From Mycobacterium szulgai (lineage in GTDB: Bacteria; Actinomycetota; Actinomycetes; Mycobacteriales; Mycobacteriaceae): a DNA stretch of 45,511 nt. Below, piece by piece: positions 23,969-31,988 of the stretch (position 1 is its first letter; each line of letters opens with the position of its first letter). The notes beneath the pieces were generated by a model. The model saw nothing but the letters and a program-made list of their open reading frames with translations, was not told the DNA's origin and made no database searches. The stretch is from the NCBI RefSeq assembly GCF_002116635.1, contig NZ_LQPW01000153.1, positions 1 through 45,511 of the forward strand, written 5' to 3'. The translations under genes were made by a program, and so were the position numbers.

Positions 23969-26932
23969 CTAAGCGCCGATTGCCTTCGCGAGCTGTTCGG
24001 GCGCGTAGCTCAGTAGCGCGGGAACTATGCCACCGGCAGGCGTACCGCCGAGCGTCAGGGTATGCGTCCCGATCGGTGGCTTCGCATCAATCGTCGCCGT
24101 CAAGGGCCGCAGCGGCGACAGGATGCCTCCGACTGGAATGTCTACAGTCACCGGAATTCCCCCCGTCGTCGACGTCGGTAGTGCCAGCGGGATCGTGCCC
24201 TCACCATTGAGGAAGCCGTTGACGATGTTGGCCGGTGCGTCGATTAGGGCCGTCGCTGCGCCCACCAGGTTTCCGGCCTGCAGGTCATGGATGAAGGTCG
24301 TGGTGCTATCCGCAAACGCCATCGCCGTGGTGACCGGCGAACCCAGCGCGTCAAGGGTCAACGCCAGCGGCAGCCCGATATTCATCGCCCCGCCCACAGG
24401 GTCGAGCGTGATCGTGAAGGCGAGGTTTGTGCTCGTGAGCGTCGTGATCACATTGGTCAAGTTCTGCGACGTGAGTCCGGGGATACTCAGGATGGGGAAC
24501 AAGTCTCCCACCGGTCCGACCAGCAAGATGTTCGACAAGTCGCTCGCGTTGAGACCGCTGACGAAGACCTTCACCACCGCGCCCAACACGTCACTCACCG
24601 CGCCGCTGACGTTGCCCGCAGCGAGGGCTTGGAGGGCCGATTGCAGGCTCGGCGGTATGCCCGCCAGTCCGATGGCGAAGTCCCTAGTGGCGCTGGTGAG
24701 GGCCGTCAGGGTCAGCTGGCCGTAGCCGAACTGGTTGGCCAGGAACTGCTCCAGGAATGGCGCCGGGTTGGCAAGCACGCCACTGCCGATGGTCTGCAAA
24801 TTGGTGATGGTGTTGGTGATCAGGTCCTGATACGGCCCGGCAGCGGAAATGCTGTCAGCCAGGCTGGGGAAGCCCACCGCGGCCGCGCCAGGTGGGCCGA
24901 CCGTGCCGCCTTTACCGAACACCCCGCCGGTGCCACCATTGCCGCCGATTCCATTGGCCCCAGGCGTGGGACCGGTGCCGCCGGCCCCGCCGGCGCCGCC
25001 GGCGCCGCCGTTTCCGAAGATGGTGGCATTGCCGCCGGTACCGCCGTTGGCACCAGCCCCGCCCTTGCCGCTAAGGGAGGCGCTGGTGGCCCCGCCGGCT
25101 CCACCGGCTCCACCGGCCCCGCCGTTGCCGTAGAACACTCCGGCGTTGCCGCCGTTTCCGGCAGCACCGCCGGCGCCGGCGTCGCCGGTGAACGTCACGG
25201 TTGATGCCCCACCGGTGCCCCCGGCCCCACCGGTGCCACCGTTACCGATGAATTGGGCGCTGCCGCCGTTTCCGCCGGCGCCGCCGGTACCGGCGGGCAA
25301 GTCAGCGCTCTTGCCGCCGACGCCACCGGCCCCACCGATCCCTCCGTCGCCGTACAGCGCACCGCCGGCACCGCCGTGTCCGCCGGCACCGCCCGTACCG
25401 GCGTTACCGGCGAGCAAGGAAAGGGTGCTGGCTCCACCGTTACCGCCGGCCCCGCCGGCGCCACCGTGGCCAATGAAGGACGCGTTGGCGCCGTTGCCGC
25501 CGGCACCGCCAATACCGGCGTTACCTGCGCCCGCCGCAGAGCCCCCGTTTCCGCCGGCCCCGCCGGATCCGCCGTCGCCGTACCAGAGCCCTGAGGCCCC
25601 GCCCGCCCCGCCGGCCCCGCCGGCACCGCCGGCGTTGGCGAGGGTACCGGCGGCACCGCCGGCACCGCCGGCCCCGCCGGCACCACCGTTACCGATCAAG
25701 CTGGCATTGCCGCCGGCACCTCCGTTAGCGCCGGCACCGGCGCTGGTCGCGAGAAGAGAGGTATCCCCACCTGTGCCGCCGGCCCCGCCGGCACCGCCGC
25801 CGCCGTACAGCAGACCGCCGTTGCCGCCGCGGCCACCGCTGCCGGCGTCCATGCCGACGGCGGCAACCGTCGTGCCGGCATGGCCGGCCCCGCCGGCGCC
25901 GCCGACGCCCCACAGTCCAACACTGCCACCGGTGCCGCCGGCAGAACCCATGCCGATGAAGTTGACGCCGCCGACACCACCGGCACCACCGTTGCCGACC
26001 AAGGTATTTCCGCCCGACCCGCCGGACGTGCTCGTCAGGATATCCGTAAACCCGGCCACGCCCCCATCACCACCGGCACCGCCGTTGCCGAAGAAGGCAT
26101 TCCCGCCTGCGCCGCCCGCCATAGTGGTGCCGGAACCACCGGCGCCTCCGTTGCCGAACAGCCCGGCATCGGCGCCGGCCAGGCCAGACCCGGCACCCGC
26201 GCTGCCGCCATTGCCGACAACCAGCCCGGCGTGTCCGGCAGTACCGCCGGTAGGCCCGCTGCCCCCGCTCCCGCCGTTGCCGAAGAACACGGCATTGCCG
26301 CCGGCCCCGCCGGCCCCGGCACCGTTTCCATTGCCACCGGCTCCGCCATTGCCGTAGAGGAAGCCGCCGCCACCACCGGCTCCGCCGGCCGCGCCGGTGC
26401 CGCCGGCGCCGCCGGCCCCGCCGTTGCCGATCAGTCCGGCGGATCCGCCGCTACCGCCGGCGCCGCCGCTGGGCCCGCCCTGGCCACCCGCGCCGCCATT
26501 GCCGTACAAAATGCCGCCAGGCTGGCCGTTGCCGCCGGGATTCGACCCGGTCCCGGCGGCTCCGTCGGCGCCGTTGCCGATCAGCGGACGGCCAAGCAGC
26601 GACTGGGTAGGCGCATTCACCGCGTCGAGGACAGCTTGCATCGGCGATGCGCTGGCAGCCTCGGCGGCCGCGTAGGCCACCGCGCCGCCATTGAGTAGGC
26701 GTACGAACTCCGCGTGAAATGCGTTCGCCTCGGCATTGAGCGCTTGGAACTGCTGGCCATACGCGCCGAACAGTTGTGAGATAGCCGCCGACACCTCGTC
26801 GCCGGCCGCCGCCACCAGCCCAGTCGTGGGCGTGGCTGCTGCGGCTGCGGCGTCGCTCAACGCCGACCGAACGTTGGCCAAACTCCCGGCCGCCGCCGCC
26901 ACCACGTCCGGCTCGGCGATTAAAAACGACAT
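23969..26932 (-). CDS. PE_PGRS family protein with unique C-terminal domain
   Basis: A 987-residue protein in three parts. The PE domain (about 1-100) ends in YAAAE, the type VII export motif. The junction LLGRPLIGNG (about 112) opens a PGRS region of some 590 residues. From about 24840 to the stop a non-repetitive domain of roughly 290 residues follows: GPYQDLITNT, ANPAPFLEQF, NQFGYGQ, VNGFLNG, VGGILSPL and LGGTPAGGI. This is the same domain as in the PE protein at 21050-22378. AAGGGAG abuts the ATG at 26938 and is 6 bases from the ATG at 26932, which is taken as start. Function of the C-terminal domain unknown. Confidence 0.93.
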   Translation of the reverse strand: MSFLIAEPDVVAAAAGSLANVRSALSDAAAAAATPTTGLVAAAGDEVSAAISQLFGAYGQQFQALNAEANAFHAEFVRLLNGGAVAYAAAEAASASPMQAVLDAVNAPTQSLLGRPLIGNGADGAAGTGSNPGGNGQPGGILYGNGGAGGQGGPSGGAGGSGGSAGLIGNGGAGGAGGTGAAGGAGGGGGFLYGNGGAGGNGNGAGAGGAGGNAVFFGNGGSGGSGPTGGTAGHAGLVVGNGGSAGAGSGLAGADAGLFGNGGAGGSGTTMAGGAGGNAFFGNGGAGGDGGVAGFTDILTSTSGGSGGNTLVGNGGAGGVGGVNFIGMGSAGGTGGSVGLWGVGGAGGAGHAGTTVAAVGMDAGSGGRGGNGGLLYGGGGAGGAGGTGGDTSLLATSAGAGANGGAGGNASLIGNGGAGGAGGAGGAAGTLANAGGAGGAGGAGGASGLWYGDGGSGGAGGNGGSAAGAGNAGIGGAGGNGANASFIGHGGAGGAGGNGGASTLSLLAGNAGTGGAGGHGGAGGALYGDGGIGGAGGVGGKSADLPAGTGGAGGNGGSAQFIGNGGTGGAGGTGGASTVTFTGDAGAGGAAGNGGNAGVFYGNGGAGGAGGAGGATSASLSGKGGAGANGGTGGNATIFGNGGAGGAGGAGGTGPTPGANGIGGNGGTGGVFGKGGTVGPPGAAAVGFPSLADSISAAGPYQDLITNTITNLQTIGSGVLANPAPFLEQFLANQFGYGQLTLTALTSATRDFAIGLAGIPPSLQSALQALAAGNVSGAVSDVLGAVVKVFVSGLNASDLSNILLVGPVGDLFPILSIPGLTSQNLTNVITTLTSTNLAFTITLDPVGGAMNIGLPLALTLDALGSPVTTAMAFADSTTTFIHDLQAGNLVGAATALIDAPANIVNGFLNGEGTIPLALPTSTTGGIPVTVDIPVGGILSPLRPLTATIDAKPPIGTHTLTLGGTPAGGIVPALLSYAPEQLAKAIGA

Positions 26933-27432
26933 GGCCATCTCCCTTTTCGGCTCACTTCGGCATCACGAGAAACAAGAGCGTAATTGTGTCCCAGGCCACA
27001 TGAGGGAAAACGAGAGTTTTACGGCGAGTTGAGTCAATGTGTCCGCACGGTGGTGTGCACGTTGTCTTCACGGGGTGGGTGCTGCGACCTCGTTGGGCGG
27101 TAAAACGTCAGTGGCTAACCCGCCTAAGCCGGTCCACCGAGACCGCCGCTGCCTCCGGACCCGCCACCGCCCGCTGTTCCCGAGATGGGTGCGGGGGCGG
27201 TGCCGGTCTTGCCGGTCTTACCGGCTGATTGATTCAGCGATCGCGGCTCATGGTTTGGCGGGTCCCCTGACAGGCCCGTTCAACAAAACAGCAACGTTCT
27301 CACATGCGCTGCCCGGCAACGTTTTACCCAACTAGCACAACGCCTGGGGGTCAGGCGCCGGGCCAGCTCGATTCCGGTGTCTTCGGATGCGCGTGAGTCC
27401 GCCTCAGGATGCATTCCGAGAAAGGGGCAGCG
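26933..27432. other. 500-bp divergent intergenic region between PE_PGRS and PPE genes
   Basis: Holds the promoters of both genes but no sharp -35/-10 pair that I would defend. On the minus strand, bases 27235 down to a TAG at 27124-27126 read as a short Gly-rich tail (GTAGGGGSGGSGG...), which looks like a relic of another PGRS gene end. An 8-mer GCAACGTT occurs twice, 27 bases apart, near 27292 and 27319. Confidence 0.5.
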
Positions 27433-28626
27433 ATGAAATTCTTGGTATCACCCCCGGAGGTCATTTCCGAGCTGATGCGCTCTGGTGCCGGTTCCGGGCC
27501 GATGTACTTGGCCGCGGCCGGCTGGGCGGGATTGGCCGCTGAGCTGGACTCGGCTGCGGAGGCGTTTTTATCGGTGACCTCAGGGTTGACCGGCAATGCA
27601 TGGCAGGGGGCGGCATCCCAGGCGATGACAGCTGCGGCGGTGCCCTATGCGAATTGGTTGAGTACCGCGGCGGCCCACGCGTCCGGGGCGGCTGCACAGG
27701 CCGATGCGGTGGCGGGAGTGTTTGAGTCGGCGCTTGCGGCCACGGTGCACCCAGCATTGGTAGCGGCCAATCGTTCCGAGTTGGTGTCGCTGGTCATGTC
27801 GAATCTGTTCGGGTTGAACGCTCCGGCGATTGCTGCCACCGAAGGCATCTACGAGGAGATGTGGGCGCAAGACGTCGCCGCGATGGTCGGCTACCACTGC
27901 GGGGCGGCGGCAGCGGCCGCGCAGTTGACCTCGACGGCGAGCGCGTTGGTACCCAACTTCGGCACGACCGCGCAAGCCGCGGCCGCGCAGGCTGCGGCGG
28001 CCGTCAACTACGGCTACGGCAACGTCGGTAACGGGAACATCGGGTTCTTCAATAACGGCCTGTACAACATCGGTATCGGCAACATCGGCAGCGCCAATCT
28101 CGGCATCGGCAACATCAGCCCGCTCTTCGACGTCGACCCGGACAACCTCACCAAGTTCGGCGGCTTCGGGCTGTTCAATTCCGGCCTGAACAACGTCGGC
28201 ATCGGCAATGTCGGCAACAACAACGAGGGTCTGGCCCTGAGCTACTTGACCTTTTTGGGTGTGGGCAACCACGGCGACTTCAACCAGGGCCTGTTCAACA
28301 CCGGCAACTACAACACCGGCATGGGGCTCACCGGGGATCACCTGATCGGTATCGGCCCGCTGCACATACATGACTTGCCCAATTACGGCTACGGCAACGT
28401 CGGCACCGGTAACTGGGGCTTCTTCAACAACGGCCTGGCAAACATCGGCATCGGCAACGTCGGCAGCAACAATGTGGGTCTGCCGATCGACTTCTTGCGC
28501 TCGTTGGGCGTGGGCAACCACGGCGACTTCAACCAGGGTCTGTTCAACACCGGGAACTACAACATCGGCATTGGGCTTACTGGTGATCACCTGATCGGAA
28601 TCGGTCCACTGCACATCGCCGGCTAG
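27433..28626 (+). CDS. PPE family protein, MPTR subgroup
   Basis: A 397-residue protein. The first 180 residues are a PPE domain: KFLVSPPEV start, GSGPMYLAAAGWAGLAAEL, and the W-x-G turn in NAWQG that binds the EspG chaperone. The rest consists of pentapeptide-like N-x-G-x-G-N repeats of the MPTR type (GYGNVGNGN, FFNNGL, GIGNVG), ending soon after a second long repeat copy. At about 400 residues it is short for an MPTR protein. AAAGGGG lies before the ATG at 27433. No PE gene precedes it on the same strand, so it is not a classical PE/PPE pair; the divergent PE_PGRS gene is the nearest possible partner. Confidence 0.93.
   Translation: MKFLVSPPEVISELMRSGAGSGPMYLAAAGWAGLAAELDSAAEAFLSVTSGLTGNAWQGAASQAMTAAAVPYANWLSTAAAHASGAAAQADAVAGVFESALAATVHPALVAANRSELVSLVMSNLFGLNAPAIAATEGIYEEMWAQDVAAMVGYHCGAAAAAAQLTSTASALVPNFGTTAQAAAAQAAAAVNYGYGNVGNGNIGFFNNGLYNIGIGNIGSANLGIGNISPLFDVDPDNLTKFGGFGLFNSGLNNVGIGNVGNNNEGLALSYLTFLGVGNHGDFNQGLFNTGNYNTGMGLTGDHLIGIGPLHIHDLPNYGYGNVGTGNWGFFNNGLANIGIGNVGSNNVGLPIDFLRSLGVGNHGDFNQGLFNTGNYNIGIGLTGDHLIGIGPLHIAG
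28198..28368 (+). repeat. MPTR long repeat, copy 1
   Basis: About 57 codons running from GIGNVGNNN through GVGNHGDFNQGLFNTG to LIGIGPLHI; recurs at 28447-28617 (offset 249 bases, 83 codons). Confidence 0.8.
28447..28617 (+). repeat. MPTR long repeat, copy 2
   Basis: Second copy of 28198-28368, with 26 or more bases identical in the GNHGDFNQG part. The preceding NYGYGNV blocks (28006 and 28381) are 375 bases apart, so copy 1 carries an extra 126-base segment. Confidence 0.8.
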
Positions 28627-28774
28627 CTGCCGACGAGGCCCTGCTGAAGCTCAGCAAGGGTTTCAATCGCGCTGGGGCAGCCCCGCCAGAGCTACGTCAT
28701 CGGTGATGCGCATATTCGGTGCCGGTGACTGGGTACTCGGTCGCTAAGCCGTACTTAGGGACCGAAAACCAAAC

Positions 28775-29302
28775 GTGGCGAAGTTGTTCGAATTCACTGA
28801 ATCGGTGCTGGTAGCGAGTCCATCGGCATACGTGTGGGAGTTGCTGAGCGATATTGACCGATGGTGGTTGGCTTCCAATAGCGAACACGAAGGGCTGGAA
28901 CACCTGGATTCCTTACCGCCGACGGAAGTCGGCGCACAGTTGCGAATATGAGAAAAGATCGGCGGAATACCCGGGGTCGCAACGGGCACGATCACGGCGG
29001 TGGCGCCAGGCGAATCAGTCACTTGGGAAGCAGACGCGCGGTATCGCTGGCTCGGCATCCCGGTTCGGGTGGACGAGGGCGTCACCTGGAGCGTCGAGCC
29101 GTCAGGCAGCGCAACGACCCGCGTCAGTGCGCGGGTGTGGGCGACATTCCCGCGCCATTTGGTGGGCCGCATCGCCAGTTTGGCGTTCACGCGACTGCTC
29201 AACGGTGTCGAGAAGGACCGCGAGCACACCGGGACGGAGCTGCGCTATCTGAAAGACGTCATCGACAACTCGTCGCAATCCAAATCCCCCGGGCCTAAGT
29301 GA
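28775..29302 (+). pseudogene. SRPBCC-family gene broken by an in-frame TGA
   Basis: From GTG 28775 the frame reads AKLFEFTESVLVASPSAYVWELLSDI and onward as a START-like domain up to VGAQLRI, then a TGA at 28949-28951, then in the same frame EKIGGIPGVATGTITAVAPG through to a normal C-terminal helix and a stop at 29300-29302. Read through, it gives one intact protein of 175 residues with the family pattern, in which a Trp (TGG) is expected at the TGA. A single base change therefore explains the break. A start at GTG 29000 after the stop would give only the C-terminal 100 residues, without the first helices. A sequencing error is the alternative. Confidence 0.75.
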
Positions 29303-29338
29303 ACGTCTAAGTGAAACAGCGCCGTGGCGGCGATCCGG

Positions 29339-29752
29339 CTACCTAGTGGCAGGCTGGGAAAGTCGCTCGAGCACAACGCATTCCAGGCCGGGGCCGCCGG
29401 CGCAGTCCGGTTCTGCGACCTCCATCAGCTTGGCGATGCTGTTTTCAAGTGCTTGCAGCTCAATAATTTTCGCGCGGACGGCTTGGAGATGGGTTTCTGC
29501 CAGCTCACGAGCCTCGAGGCAGGAACGGTCGCGATCTTGGGCCAGCGCGACGAGGGTGCGAACCTGCTCGACCGAGAAGCCGAAATCACGGCAGCGACGA
29601 ATGAACGTCAGCCGTCGCACGTCATCGTCGCGGTAATGACGCTGACCGCTTACCCGCCGCGGGCTGGGAAGAAGGCCGATCGCTTCGTAGTACCGGATCG
29701 CGGGAGCCGAAGTCCTCGTCGCAGAGGCGAGCTCGCCGATTCTGAGAGTCAT
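29339..29752 (-). CDS. MerR-family transcriptional regulator
   Basis: A 137-residue MerR-type activator. The N-terminal winged helix reads MTLRIGELASATRTSAPAIRYYEAIGLL with the RVSGQRHY wing; a dimerisation helix follows. Cysteines at about 78, 117 and 125 lie close to the metal-binding Cys of MerR (82, 117, 126) and in the region used by ZntR and CueR, so sensing a metal or thiol-reactive compound is likely. The ATG at 29752 has no clear ribosome site. It is divergent from the operon at 29859, whose promoter has the long spacer that MerR proteins require. Confidence 0.88.
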   Translation of the reverse strand: MTLRIGELASATRTSAPAIRYYEAIGLLPSPRRVSGQRHYRDDDVRRLTFIRRCRDFGFSVEQVRTLVALAQDRDRSCLEARELAETHLQAVRAKIIELQALENSIAKLMEVAEPDCAGGPGLECVVLERLSQPATR

Positions 29753-29775
29753 ATCCGATTGTCTCGCTCAGCCGC

Positions 29776-29806
29776 TTGACCCTCAAGCGACTTCAAGGCC
29801 GATGCT
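29776..29806 (+). promoter_or_regulatory. MerR-type promoter with 19-bp spacer
   Basis: TTGACC (29776-29781) and GATGCT (29801-29806) are separated by 19 bases instead of 17, the hallmark of MerR-activated promoters. The spacer holds an imperfect dyad, CCTCAAG-CGA-CTTCAAGG, where the divergent MerR protein should bind. It reads toward the gene at 29859. Confidence 0.7.
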
Positions 29807-29858
29807 GGTCAATATCGGCAGCGTTTGCCGACAAGAACCGAAGCGGAAGAAGTAGCAG

Positions 29859-30218
29859 ATGAGCACAAATCGTGAATACCCGCTAGCTGGCTGCAGTCTC
29901 GGAGCGGCGGACTACGAGAGTCGGATCGCCTGGATCGAAGACCTCAACACGAGCTGGCTACGCAGCTACCACCGCGACGGCCGCCGGATTCGACTCGGAT
30001 ATGACCCCGCGGCGGCCGAGCAGGCTCGGGCGTTGATACTCCGTGAGCAAACCTGCTGCCCCTTCCTTCGCTTCGCCACCGAAGAAGCCCAAGACGGATT
30101 CGTCGTGATAATCGAAGCGCCCGCCGAACTGGGTACGGTTGCAGACGCCTTGTTCGCGTCCGGTAGCGCAACCGACCATCACCACGGCCCACGTAGCGCG
30201 GCACTCGAAAGGCATTAG
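29859..30218 (+). CDS. Small Cys-containing protein of a MerR-controlled operon
   Basis: A 119-residue protein I do not recognise by name. It has a conserved-looking layout: a Cys near the N-terminus in AGCSLGAADYESRIAWI, a central segment GRRIRLGYDPAAAEQARAL, then EQTCCPFLRF with a Cys pair, and a beta-rich VVIIEAPAEL. The Cys-Cys-Pro-Phe motif with a distant third Cys suggests metal or thiol chemistry. Similar small proteins are found beside MerR regulators in other bacteria, as far as I recall. It is the first gene after the MerR promoter and ends 4 bases before the next gene, so they form an operon. Resistance to a metal or electrophile is inference. Confidence 0.7.
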   Translation: MSTNREYPLAGCSLGAADYESRIAWIEDLNTSWLRSYHRDGRRIRLGYDPAAAEQARALILREQTCCPFLRFATEEAQDGFVVIIEAPAELGTVADALFASGSATDHHHGPRSAALERH

Positions 30219-30222
30219 CAAG

Positions 30223-30588
30223 ATGCTCGAAGTCATGCGCGAGAGCGACCGAGATGTACTCGCATTGCGGGCTACCGGAAAGCTGAGCACGGCCGACTAC
30301 CGCGACGTGCTGGCGCCTCAGGTGAAAATGCTGCTCGACCGTTTCTGCACACTGAAAGTGCTGTTTCTGATGGACGAGCCCTTTTGTGGTTGGAGCATGG
30401 GTGCGGCCTGGGCCAACACGGTGTTCGATTTCAAGCACCGTCGATATTTCGCCAAAATCGCGATTGTCGGCGCGCCACGATGGGAGCGATGGTGCGTCAA
30501 CCTCGCCGCTGCATGCGTGGTGAGCGGCAAACTGCGGACGTACGACCGCGATCGACTGGCGGTTGCTTGGCAGTGGGTGCGCGCGTGA
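30223..30588 (+). CDS. SpoIIAA-like (STAS-related) protein
   Basis: A 121-residue protein of the SpoIIAA-like family (Pfam PF11964): MLEVMRESDRDVLALRATGKLSTADYRDVLAP at the start, a KVLFLMDEPFCGWS central strand, and KIAIVGAPRWERWCVN in the second half. Members are small cytoplasmic proteins of unknown role. It begins 4 bases after the preceding stop, so it belongs to the MerR-controlled operon. The start at 30223 is chosen because it follows directly; an in-frame ATG at 30235 is also possible. It contains two Cys in the second half, but no clear metal motif. Confidence 0.78.
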   Translation: MLEVMRESDRDVLALRATGKLSTADYRDVLAPQVKMLLDRFCTLKVLFLMDEPFCGWSMGAAWANTVFDFKHRRYFAKIAIVGAPRWERWCVNLAAACVVSGKLRTYDRDRLAVAWQWVRA

Positions 30589-30601
30589 AATGCGCGCGCG
30601 G

Positions 30602-31585
30602 CTAGTGCTGCGCAGGCTGACGCCCGGTGAAGGCGATCAGTCGATCGAGGACCGGGGCGAAGGATCCGATGGCCGTCGGCTCCGCGAAACCCGCGTAATT
30701 GCGGGCTGCAGCAGTGATGACCTTGCCGGCAACGGCCAGCACGAACTCCGAGACTGCCTCGGAGACCACCACTTCACGGCCGGTCGCGATCGCGAAATCC
30801 CAAGCGTGAACAAGAAACTCGAGACAGAGGATCCCGACCGGCACGGCCGCGGGCACCTGCTGCGCATTCAGCTCGACCGTGCCGTCCAAACCTCTTCCCC
30901 GCCACGCTTCCAACGCGGCCTGCGCCGCCTCAGCCACCTGAGTTTCTAGCGGCGCATCCGGATCTCGGAGAGGAAGTTGCGCGTCTGCGGCGCTACCGAG
31001 GATCGTGATAGAACGCATCAGGTGATCGGCAAGCTGCGAAACGTCGTATTCCTTGCATGGCGTCTGCTTGGGTAAGTCAGCGGTGTCAAGCCCGCGCAGC
31101 ACGTGTTGGAGTACCGCCAATGTTGCTTCCGCACAAGATAATTCGTTCAGCGTGCCGGGCGTTGCCGCCCATTCGTCAGGACCGGCGTCACCGTTTCGGC
31201 CGGCGGCGACCAGCCGGTCGAGGAAGTGATTCCAGCCTTCGGCGTGACGGGCGGCCTGCTCCTCGGTCAGCCCGTCGTGGACCAGCCGCACCTCGGTGCC
31301 GGCGTCGACCGGGGTCAGTGTGACGGTGACCGTCGACCCTCCTGGCGCTGGGTCACCGTGTTCCTCCCATCCCCAGGAGAGGACCACCCGCCTACCGGGC
31401 TCGAGCTCCACGACGGTGCCCCCTGCGGTGTGTCCCGGGGTCACGGTCCATCGATAGGTACCACCGGCACGTAGCTCCACACGTGCTGCGATGGCCATCC
31501 AGCGCCGTAGCCTATCGGGCTCGGTGATCAACGCGAACGTGCCAGCCGGATCTAAGGGCACGACGACTGCTTTTTCGAATGGCAT
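30602..31585 (-). CDS. SRPBCC (AHSA1) domain fused to a TIGR03086/DinB-like domain
   Basis: A 327-residue protein. Residues 1 to about 140 are an activator-of-Hsp90-like SRPBCC domain: FEKAVVVPLDPAGTFALIT, LRRWMAIAARVELRAGG, VVLSWGWEE and GWNHFLDRLVAAG. From about 160 on comes a four-helix domain of the TIGR03086/mycothiol-maleylpyruvate-isomerase type: PCKEYDVSQLADHLM, then EFLVHAWDFAIATG, the latter holding the family metal-binding His. AAGGAG precedes the ATG. It follows the ArsR gene by 12 bases on the same strand and is surely co-transcribed with it; ArsR-AHSA1 pairs are common. The enzyme activity, if any, is unknown. Confidence 0.85.
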   Translation of the reverse strand: MPFEKAVVVPLDPAGTFALITEPDRLRRWMAIAARVELRAGGTYRWTVTPGHTAGGTVVELEPGRRVVLSWGWEEHGDPAPGGSTVTVTLTPVDAGTEVRLVHDGLTEEQAARHAEGWNHFLDRLVAAGRNGDAGPDEWAATPGTLNELSCAEATLAVLQHVLRGLDTADLPKQTPCKEYDVSQLADHLMRSITILGSAADAQLPLRDPDAPLETQVAEAAQAALEAWRGRGLDGTVELNAQQVPAAVPVGILCLEFLVHAWDFAIATGREVVVSEAVSEFVLAVAGKVITAAARNYAGFAEPTAIGSFAPVLDRLIAFTGRQPAQH

Positions 31586-31597
31586 GACGGACTCTCC

Positions 31598-31900
31598 TTA
31601 TGACGGTGCATAGCGGGTGGCATCGACGACCAAGCGGTCCAGCTCATCGGTCCAAAACGCCGCGATGAGAGCGCGCAGGCGTCGCATCCCAGGCTCGTCA
31701 AGGCGGTAGTACCGTTCGCGGCCCTGTTTGCGGGCGGTCACCAGACCAACCTCGGCGAGAATTGCAAGGTGCTGGGAGATCGCCGAACGGGTAACGGAAA
31801 ACTGCGACGCGAGCTGGGTGACGGTGCGCTCGCCTGAAGCCAGAAGCTGCAGCAGCCGACGCCGGGTTGGCTCTGCCGCCACTTCCAGCAAGTCGAGCAC
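31598..31900 (-). CDS. ArsR-family transcriptional repressor
   Basis: A 100-residue winged-helix protein: LEVAAEPTRRRLLQLLASGERTVTQLA, recognition helix SVTRSAISQHLAIL, wing ARKQGRERYYRL. No Cys pair of the metal-sensing kind is present, so it is likely one of the many ArsR proteins that sense organic or unknown signals. The GTG at 31900 has no ribosome site and is preceded at 5 bases by a 26-bp near-perfect palindrome, so it probably represses itself and the downstream AHSA1 gene. The palindrome also faces the monooxygenase gene at 31989. Confidence 0.9.
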   Translation of the reverse strand: MLDLLEVAAEPTRRRLLQLLASGERTVTQLASQFSVTRSAISQHLAILAEVGLVTARKQGRERYYRLDEPGMRRLRALIAAFWTDELDRLVVDATRYAPS

Positions 31901-31905
31901 ACGCC

Positions 31906-31931
31906 AATACGTTAGTGATCGCTAACGTATT
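31906..31931. promoter_or_regulatory. 26-bp near-perfect palindrome, probable ArsR operator
   Basis: AATACGTTAG-T-GATC-G-CTAACGTATT: ten bases on each side are exactly complementary and the GATC centre is symmetric, with one mismatched pair (T/G at 31916 and 31921). It lies 5 bases upstream of the ArsR start codon and 57 bases upstream of the monooxygenase GTG. Confidence 0.8.
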
Positions 31932-31976
31932 AAACAATGGGCTCGGGGTGCGAGTTTCGCGAGTCCTGCCGAAGGG

Positions 31977-31982
31977 CACAAT
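31977..31982 (+). promoter_or_regulatory. -10 hexamer of a probable leaderless gene
   Basis: CACAAT ends 6 nt before the GTG at 31989, with no ribosome site, which fits a leaderless mRNA for the FAD monooxygenase. The hexamer is a partial match only. Confidence 0.35.
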
Positions 31983-31988
31983 TGCAGT

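Noticed and set aside
25146..26357. Pro/Ala-rich 403-codon plus-strand frame opposite the PE_PGRS gene
   Set aside because: Same mirror effect of the PGRS repeats; the minus strand has the PE domain and unique C-terminal domain.
27037..27335. Short plus-strand frames between the PE_PGRS and PPE genes
   Set aside because: No ribosome site, no domain and two overlapping frames of equal length; treated as intergenic.
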